From: Valencia hispanica
Taxonomy: Eukaryota; Chordata; Actinopteri; Cyprinodontiformes; Valenciidae
NCBI GenBank assembly: GCA_963556495.2
Contig: OY747701.1
Span: forward strand, 39,406,501-39,470,500
Reading direction: 5' to 3'
Length of the DNA: 64,000 bases
A program made the position numbers and the translations under genes. Shown here piece by piece: positions 63,375 to 64,000 of this stretch (its first letter is position 1; each line of letters starts with the position of its first letter). Under the pieces are notes generated by a model. The model saw only the letters and a program-made list of their open reading frames with translations. It did no database searches and was not told the origin of the DNA.

Positions 63375-63516
63375 GGTGAAAAGCAAACGTTTTTGCTGTC
63401 TGCAGCAGTGATGTCCTTTGACATGGACAATATGGCTCACAACCCATGGCCTGAAGAGTGCAATGAGCAGTGGTGCCGCAAGAGACTCTTGGGGCACACA
63501 CAATCTAAATCTGAAG
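63375..63516 (+). other. doubtful exon-like open stretch
   Basis: 142 nt open in a single frame (includes MSFDMDNMAHNPWPEE and QWCRKRLLGHT), preceded by TTTCCCTTTAG and followed by G/GTAATT. The product is not recognised, and a frame of this length is not rare by chance. It could be an exon of an unrelated + strand gene, or transposon debris. Confidence 0.2.
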
Positions 63517-63519
63517 GTA

Positions 63520-64000
63520 ATTAAAATATATAAAACTTTAACTAGAAATCAACCAAATATAGTGCACATCAGCATGTTTTAAATGTAAACATTAAATTGA
63601 ATTTAAAATAAAAATTCTGAATAGTAATACAATTTTAAAAATCAGAACCAGAACAACAACAATAAAATAACAAAACAGTGTGAAGTTCAAACAATGCAAG
63701 GCTGGCAACACCCGCTGTGCACTACCAGTGATGCTTGCCAGCCTGATGATGCTATTTTAAGTTTATTATAACAATTGCAGCATTATTTTAAGATACTGTA
63801 GTTCCAAAACAGTAGAATACTTTGTGATTACTTTTGTACAATGCATAATAGAAAAATATGCACTGTACTATAAAAACATAACACCCACCCAGGTAAATTT
63901 TCTCATGTTATTCATGTCAATTACTTATTTTATCCTTTATTTAATCTTCTTACCACCATGTGCCTGTAGATGTCCTGTCTACATTTACAGTCTATATATG
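63520..64000. other. intergenic end of window, nothing recognised
   Basis: AT-rich; no frame, tail or terminal repeat recognised. Confidence 0.4.

Overview
This is a teleost fish nuclear window, AT-rich overall, with vertebrate exon/intron genes and the dispersed repeats typical of ray-finned fish (Tc1-like and hAT-like DNA transposons, LINE 3' tails, tRNA-derived SINEs). The species cannot be read from it. The order hkdc1 (+), hk1 (+), tacr2 (-) is the conserved vertebrate HKDC1-HK1-TACR2 block.

Layout: 1-16201 is the 3' two-thirds of hkdc1 (hexokinase domain containing 1; the start lies to the left of the window). 16202-25233 is intergenic, with a degenerate Tc1 copy and a 1.36 kb imperfect palindrome. 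25234-46549 is a complete hk1 coding region (18 mammalian-equivalent exons, 918 aa), with a CpG-rich promoter before it. 46550-53054 is intergenic repeat remnants. 53055-62356 (minus) is a complete tachykinin receptor gene, called tacr2 (421 aa), with a probable 5' UTR exon ending at 62855. The last kilobase holds one doubtful exon-like stretch.

hk1 and hkdc1 encode tandem-domain hexokinases that phosphorylate glucose at the start of glycolysis. hk1 carries the N-terminal mitochondrial-docking segment. tacr2 is a Gq-type neuropeptide receptor; its closeness to the hexokinases is synteny, not shared function.

Every coding exon was traced with its splice sites and reading phase, and all three models stay in frame. 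Compared with mammalian exon sizes as I remember them, this locus has several extra phase-0 introns: one in each half of hk1 and in the C half of hkdc1 at an identical 88/146 split, two at non-homologous places in exon 10 of the paralogues, one inside a 31-residue acidic insertion in the catalytic half of hkdc1, and two in tacr2.

The other notable content is in the hkdc1 introns and flanks: a 4.2 kb hAT-like element hosting a 3.2 kb GC-rich retroposed insert with a 16-bp target duplication; a 1.1 kb foldback element built from GAATTC-bearing 20-bp repeats; and a Tc1 nested in another Tc1. No RNA gene, CRISPR array or prokaryotic feature was seen.
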